From Spongilla lacustris (lineage: Eukaryota; Porifera; Demospongiae; Spongillida; Spongillidae): DNA of 64,000 nt. Under the pieces are notes generated by a model, which searched no databases, was not told the origin of the DNA, and saw only the letters and a program-made list of their open reading frames with translations. How positions within the stretch are numbered: the stretch's first letter is position 1; each line of letters starts with the position of its first letter. A program made the translations under genes and the position numbers. This document shows, one piece after another, positions 59,692 to 64,000 of the stretch. The DNA lies in contig OX442417.1 of NCBI GenBank assembly GCA_949361645.1, forward strand, positions 14,497,954-14,561,953, in the 5' to 3' direction.

Positions 59692-59751
59692 ATCTCAGTA
59701 CACCGCCCAACTATGTGCACAAGAGTGACTATAGTCTTTACAACTCACAAG
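59692..59751 (+). other. Possible small exon downstream of nuclease-like gene B
   Basis: 60 nt between an acceptor CAG and donor GTTAGT, homologous to 35884-35922 with 21 extra nt. One frame reads LSTPPNYVHKSDYSLYNSQ. Coding status unproven. Confidence 0.3.
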
Positions 59752-61335
59752 GTTAGTATGTACCTCACTTCAAGCCACAAAACTGATACCTTTTGTGTGG
59801 TAAGGACATGTATTTTTTTATGAAGTATGAAGGTCAGAGGTGTTTCTTAACCATACATGTAGTATGGCTTATAGTAAGACCTATGGCTTAATATAGTATA
59901 GGCATGTGCTTTGCATATTTCAAAGGGTATAGGTATTGGTTGTCTGGTTCGTTGCTATTGGACAGCAAATCCATTTCAAAATTTTTAGGCAGAGGGCCTA
60001 ATTTCTACACGTTCAATGAGATTGAGAGCAGGCAGCCATCAGCAAGAGACTGCTCCTGGTTTTGATGAAACTAAATGGAGCAATATTTTTAAGGACCTCT
60101 AGATCACCATGTAAAGGGACAATACGTACCCTCTCCATATGCACCTGTACAGGCAGGCTACTACTTTGCAGAAGACCCATGTTGTATACCTGTCACAGGG
60201 AGCTAAAGCCACATGAAGGCTGTATTGTGTGAGGAAGGTGTGTTGAATGATGAAGTGGTGTGCTGTATGAAGAGGTGATAAAACAGATCAAGTGTATTCA
60301 AGCTGAGATCACTTACAGTGAATGCAGGGGATTTTGTGTGGTCTAATAATTATATTCATTAGTAATGTATAGTAGAATTTGTATTGTTTTGTGACACAAT
60401 TCAAACACAGTTTAACAGTCTCCACTAAACCACCACTTTCATTGAAACTTGTGAAGACAAGCACTCTTTTCATTTGCACTGTTTCTTTTCTTACCATCAA
60501 GGGCATCAGTTTTGCACTCACAGTCGCATTCACTGTAGCTGCTACTAGGTGTTATATAAGTATATAAACATGTATGGCACTGTAAGTTGTGTCCAATAAA
60601 TAACCCTTGAGTTGGTGAAGGATTGGGAGCAAAGGAAAGTGTGGGTGAGAAGAGACGAGGAAGAAAGTGTGAAATGAAGTCAAAAACCAGATGGGAGACG
60701 GGAGGAAAGGGAGATGTGGCATAATGATGTATGAAGTGCAACAAGATAGGATCTGTAGACACCAGTTGAGTGAAACAAGGAATTGCTGAAATTATACGCT
60801 GCCAAGTGCCTCGCCCTTTGGAGCAGTCGGGCTGCAAATAAGTCCTTCGCAAACCGTTAACCAGCAGTTTTATCCCCAGACCATCCTCGTTTGGAGTTAC
60901 AATTAATGGTGACCGTCTGTCTGCCCCCCTGTACGTTGCCAAGAACACCACCCTGTACCTCTCGGTGCCTCACGAGTACTCGCTCAGCTTCTATTCCCGC
61001 CAGCTGGACACAGGTCTGACCCAATCCGTGGAGGTGGCCATTAATGAGCAGGTGGTGGCAGTGCTGTACAACATCCCTGCGCTCAGCAATATGACACGCT
61101 TGGTTGCCCATGTGTTCACGCAATATGCTCCAATCCCAATCTCTGTTATCGGTACTCCTGCTGTGGCAGCTGTGTTCTCTAACGTTGTCATAGCGACGAG
61201 GCCCGCAGGGGTTTGTGGATATGGAGTGCCATTTTATAGTCCTGGAAGTCCTATTGTGGCATTCATGGTTGCTGCTGGGACCAAGCCAGGGGATAGCAGT
61301 GTTAGCAGCTGGCAGGTGAGTATGAAAGAACTATG

Positions 61336-61610
61336 GCACACTTGCACACAGCACACTTGCACACAACACTTACACACAACACACTTGCACACAACACACT
61401 TGCACACAACACACTTGCACACAACACACTTGCACACAACACACTTGCACACAGCACACTTGCACACAACACACTTGCACACAGCACACTTGCACACAAC
61501 ACACTTGCACACAGCACACTTGCACACAACACACTTGCACGCAGCACACATGCGCACACAGCACACATACATTGTATGCACACAGCACACATATTCACAT
61601 GCATACACAT
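61336..61610. repeat. 15-bp minisatellite (ACACTTGCACACAAC)
   Basis: About 15 units alternating ACACTTGCACACAAC and ACACTTGCACACAGC, starting about 20 bp after the donor at 61316 in copy 3. Confidence 0.95.
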
Positions 61611-61775
61611 ATAAATAAGTGCAATGTGGGTGGTACTTATGAGTCGGCTTAGCGCTTCTCAAATCACCCCCTGCAGCGCATGCATTGTACATGTAGTTCC
61701 TTACGATAGCATTATTAGAGCACCCATTATTCTACTTGTGATGCATCATTTGCTATCCCATTCAAATCATGTACA

Positions 61776-61995
61776 TTCCTACATGTACCTTTACTACATG
61801 TGCCTTTACTACATGTACCTTTACTACATGTACCTTTACTACATGTACCTTTACTACATGTACCTTTACTACATGTACCTTTACTACATGTACCTTTACT
61901 ACATGTACCTATACTACATGTACCTTTACTACATGTACCTTTACTACATGTACCTTTACTACATGTAACTTTCGTACGTGTTCCTTTACTACATT
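61776..61995. repeat. 15-bp minisatellite (CTTTACTACATGTAC)
   Basis: About 13 units of CTTTACTACATGTAC in the same intron as the preceding array, degenerating at the right end. The ORFs over it are artefacts. Confidence 0.95.
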
Positions 61996-63824
61996 ACATG
62001 TATGCACAATAACTATTGCATGACCATTTTGAAGTGTCACAATTTTTTTCACCTCCTCCCCAGAACGTGTTGCTGCCATGTACTCCATGCAGACCATCCA
62101 CACAGCCATGCTACAGCTATGGCTGCAACCAGACCTGTGCCTCCATCGACCCTTACACCTACACTTTCACATTGTACAACCTCTCCCTCTCCCGCGGTTC
62201 ATATTCCTCCCAGTTCACCAATGCATCACAGCAGCAGCCAGGACCTGCCTTCCCAGCATTCCTTCCCGCTACCTACTATGTCACGGTTCAAGCCGTCAGT
62301 GCGTCGGGACAGCTCATGCAGGCCTCCTCCAATGGAATCACCGTAGACACCACGCCCCCCGTCCTCACCTCCCCGATCCTACACTACGATGTAGCCTACT
62401 CCACAAGCGAAGCTGTTGTGTACCAAGGGAGCAACAGCACAATCCTCGTGACCTGGGGGTTTTCCGATCCTGAAAGTGGTGTAGTGAGCTACCAGTGGGC
62501 AGTGGGCTCAGTGCCATATGGGCAGGACCTCCAGCCATATACATCGGTTGGGACTGCCACTCGGGGGATGAATGGTTCGTTCTTGGGGCTCCTGAAGAAC
62601 AATGTCACGTATTATGCCACGGTCCGAGCTTACAACGGCGCTGGTTTGAGCTGGACCGCCACCAGCGGGGGGGGGGTCACCTACATCTCCACCTCCCTCA
62701 ATAGCACGGCTCTGGCTCTGGTGGTCAAAGTTATCGCGTCATCCAGCTTTGTAGTCCAGGGGGCGGGCAAACTGCACCAGACTGTGCTCGTAATCCAGAC
62801 TGAAGATGCTGTCACTGTCACCTGGAAGAATTTGTTTAAGGATGTCAAAAGCATATGTACGTTAGTTTGGGCCATGGGCGTACTTAAGTAAACAAGCTAT
62901 TTTCCTGTATACACAAAAGCTGTGTTTTTGCATCTGATCATTTCTTTTCTCCCTGCCTCTCTCCCTCACTCTCTCCCTGCCTCTCTCCCTCACTCTCTTC
63001 CACATCTTCTTTTAACCCTTCCCTCTCCTTCCAATCACCTTGCCCAACCTTTTCCTTACCCGCCATCAAAAAGACTGGTACATTGGAAGTACCACTGAAG
63101 GGACTGACGTCTTGCCTAGCACTGAGGTAGGATTTGGCTCCGCCCAGTCAGCCTCCATTGGCGGGGGTGTGCTCTACCTCAACGGGACGCCTTTCGTCAA
63201 CCTCTCGGAGATCATTGCCCTCAGTGAGGGGGTTGTTCCAAACTACAACGACAGCTTCTTTTTCTTTGAACCGGGCAGGCCACTCTACCACACCGTGAAG
63301 TTCTGCAACTATGTTCACCGCTGTGTCACGGTTGACAGCAGCCCCGTCATCCTCCTTCGTGAGTACAATGTGCAATGTGCAAGTTTTAATTAATGAATAG
63401 TTAATAATAATTATAAGTAGTTATTGATATTTATGGTTAGTTATGAATAGTTTTGATTAGTTAGTTTTGATTATGGATGTGTGCCTCATCACTGTTTTCT
63501 TTCTTAGGACCAAAGGATATGCAGATCACCTCGCCAAAGGGAAAGGATGTCACCCTGGTGCTTACGCAGACTGCCAATGCTGACTCCGTTTCATATCTGG
63601 ATGGAGATTACACTGTCACCGTCAAAACAACTGGAGGTATGGATGTGGGTGGAGGGGACATGTGTGTGTGTTAATTATCCACCCAGTAAATTACCCATGC
63701 AATAAATAACCTTCTATCCACAAGCTGCCATGCTTTCCCCTTGTGGCCCCGTTTGACTAGTTGGCAGAGAATGGAGGCCAGAAGCATAAGCCCACCTACA
63801 TGTAACCTACAATTGTAGCATCCC

Positions 63825-64000
63825 TAGACCCATGGCCATAGCCAGACCCCCATAGGAAGCTCCAGTCCCCAGACCCATGGTCATAGGAAGCTCCAGTCCC
63901 CAGACCCATGGCCATAGTAAGCTCCAGTCCCCAGACCCATGGCCATAGGAAGCCCCAGTCCCCAGACCCATGGCCATAGGAAGCTCCAGTCCCCAGACCT
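63825..64000. repeat. 31-bp minisatellite, copy 3 (continues past window)
   Basis: Same GGAAGCTCCAGTCCCCAGAC unit as at 42183-42345, in the homologous intron. Confidence 0.9.

Larger units (their letters stand above)
58460..60799. repeat. Segmental duplication, copy B
   Basis: Direct repeat of 34845-37020. An extra ~190 bp at 59095-59285 (including a GAGGTTCAGCCTGCC...GGCAG...CTCAGCC hairpin) is absent from copy A. At about 60799 the sequence switches from copy-A-like intergenic DNA to exon sequence equivalent to 40678 of copy 2, so about 3.6 kb is missing here relative to copy 2. Confidence 0.9.
60800..64000 (+). pseudogene. Copy 3 of the modular extracellular gene (partial, runs off window)
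   Basis: Exon 60800-61315 continues from the rearrangement point. It resembles copy 2 from 40678 and then carries VCGYGVPFYSPGSP, which copy 2 lacks. Next exons: 62064-62856 (TPCRPSTQPCYSYGCNQTC, then FN3-like VDTTPPVLTSP and WGFSDPESGVVSYQWAVG), 63074-63358 and 63508-63636. An insertion of four bases near 60903 (TACAATTAATGG against TACAATGG) creates a TAA and shifts frame. The exons after 60965 are open and phase-consistent. So this copy holds the FN3-like unit that copy 2 lost, but has its own lesion and a truncated 5' part. Confidence 0.7.

Noticed and set aside
61302..62109. Cys-Ala-Ser-Val-Leu and Tyr-Met-Tyr-Leu repeat proteins
   Set aside because: Minisatellite translations inside an intron of copy 3.

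Overview
This is animal (metazoan) nuclear DNA. The genes are split by GT-AG introns of tens to thousands of bases, there are no operons, microsatellites and small inverted-repeat transposons are dense, and the proteins are animal types: a mitochondrial-clan cytochrome P450 and a secreted EGF/VWC/FN3-like modular protein. The abundant ACATGTACATGT palindrome and the retroelement types fit a marine invertebrate (lancelet, mollusc, sponge and cnidarian are all possible). I cannot fix the phylum from sequence alone.

Layout. 1-6.1 kb: a short orphan terminal exon, then a decayed copy (copy 1) of the 3' end of a modular extracellular gene with EGF, cysteine-rich, VWF-C-like and calcium-binding-EGF-like exons. 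Its introns carry a hAT-type and a mariner-type non-autonomous element; both are missing from the paralogous introns near 45 kb. 7.7-15.2 kb: a complete 12-exon cytochrome P450 gene predicting 503 residues, with several retroelement tails in its introns. 15.2-23 kb: no host gene recognised; minisatellites and Gypsy-type LTR retroelement pol (+) and gag (-) fragments around a G-rich tandem array. 23.2-33.4 kb: a large degenerate repeat array that changes strand near 28.2 kb and is interrupted by a 3.5-kb piggyBac-like element, which itself carries a retroelement fragment and a second, 632-bp TTAA-flanked element.

34.8-37.0 kb and 58.5-60.8 kb: two direct copies of a segmental duplication. Each holds a small intronless gene for a 150-153-residue protein with a PD-(D/E)xK nuclease-like signature. 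The coding regions differ far more than much of the flanking non-coding DNA. 37.3-47.5 kb (copy 2) and 60.8-64 kb (copy 3, running off the window) are further copies of the modular extracellular gene. All three copies carry different disabling changes: nonsense, +2 and +4 frameshifts, and exon-spanning deletions. They are therefore pseudogenes, or a family in decay, or badly assembled.

47.5-58.4 kb: no certain gene. It holds a cluster of TGACGTCA sites and a 3.6-kb near-perfect palindrome centred near 51.82 kb with MITEs nested in one arm. It also has an inverted array of GTGCACGTCCGCAAA motifs and a 296-bp hairpin element.

The most promising candidate for something new is the fast-diverging nuclease-like gene pair inside an otherwise highly similar duplication. 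Next are the giant palindrome and an intron-border minisatellite that has multiplied a splice donor.
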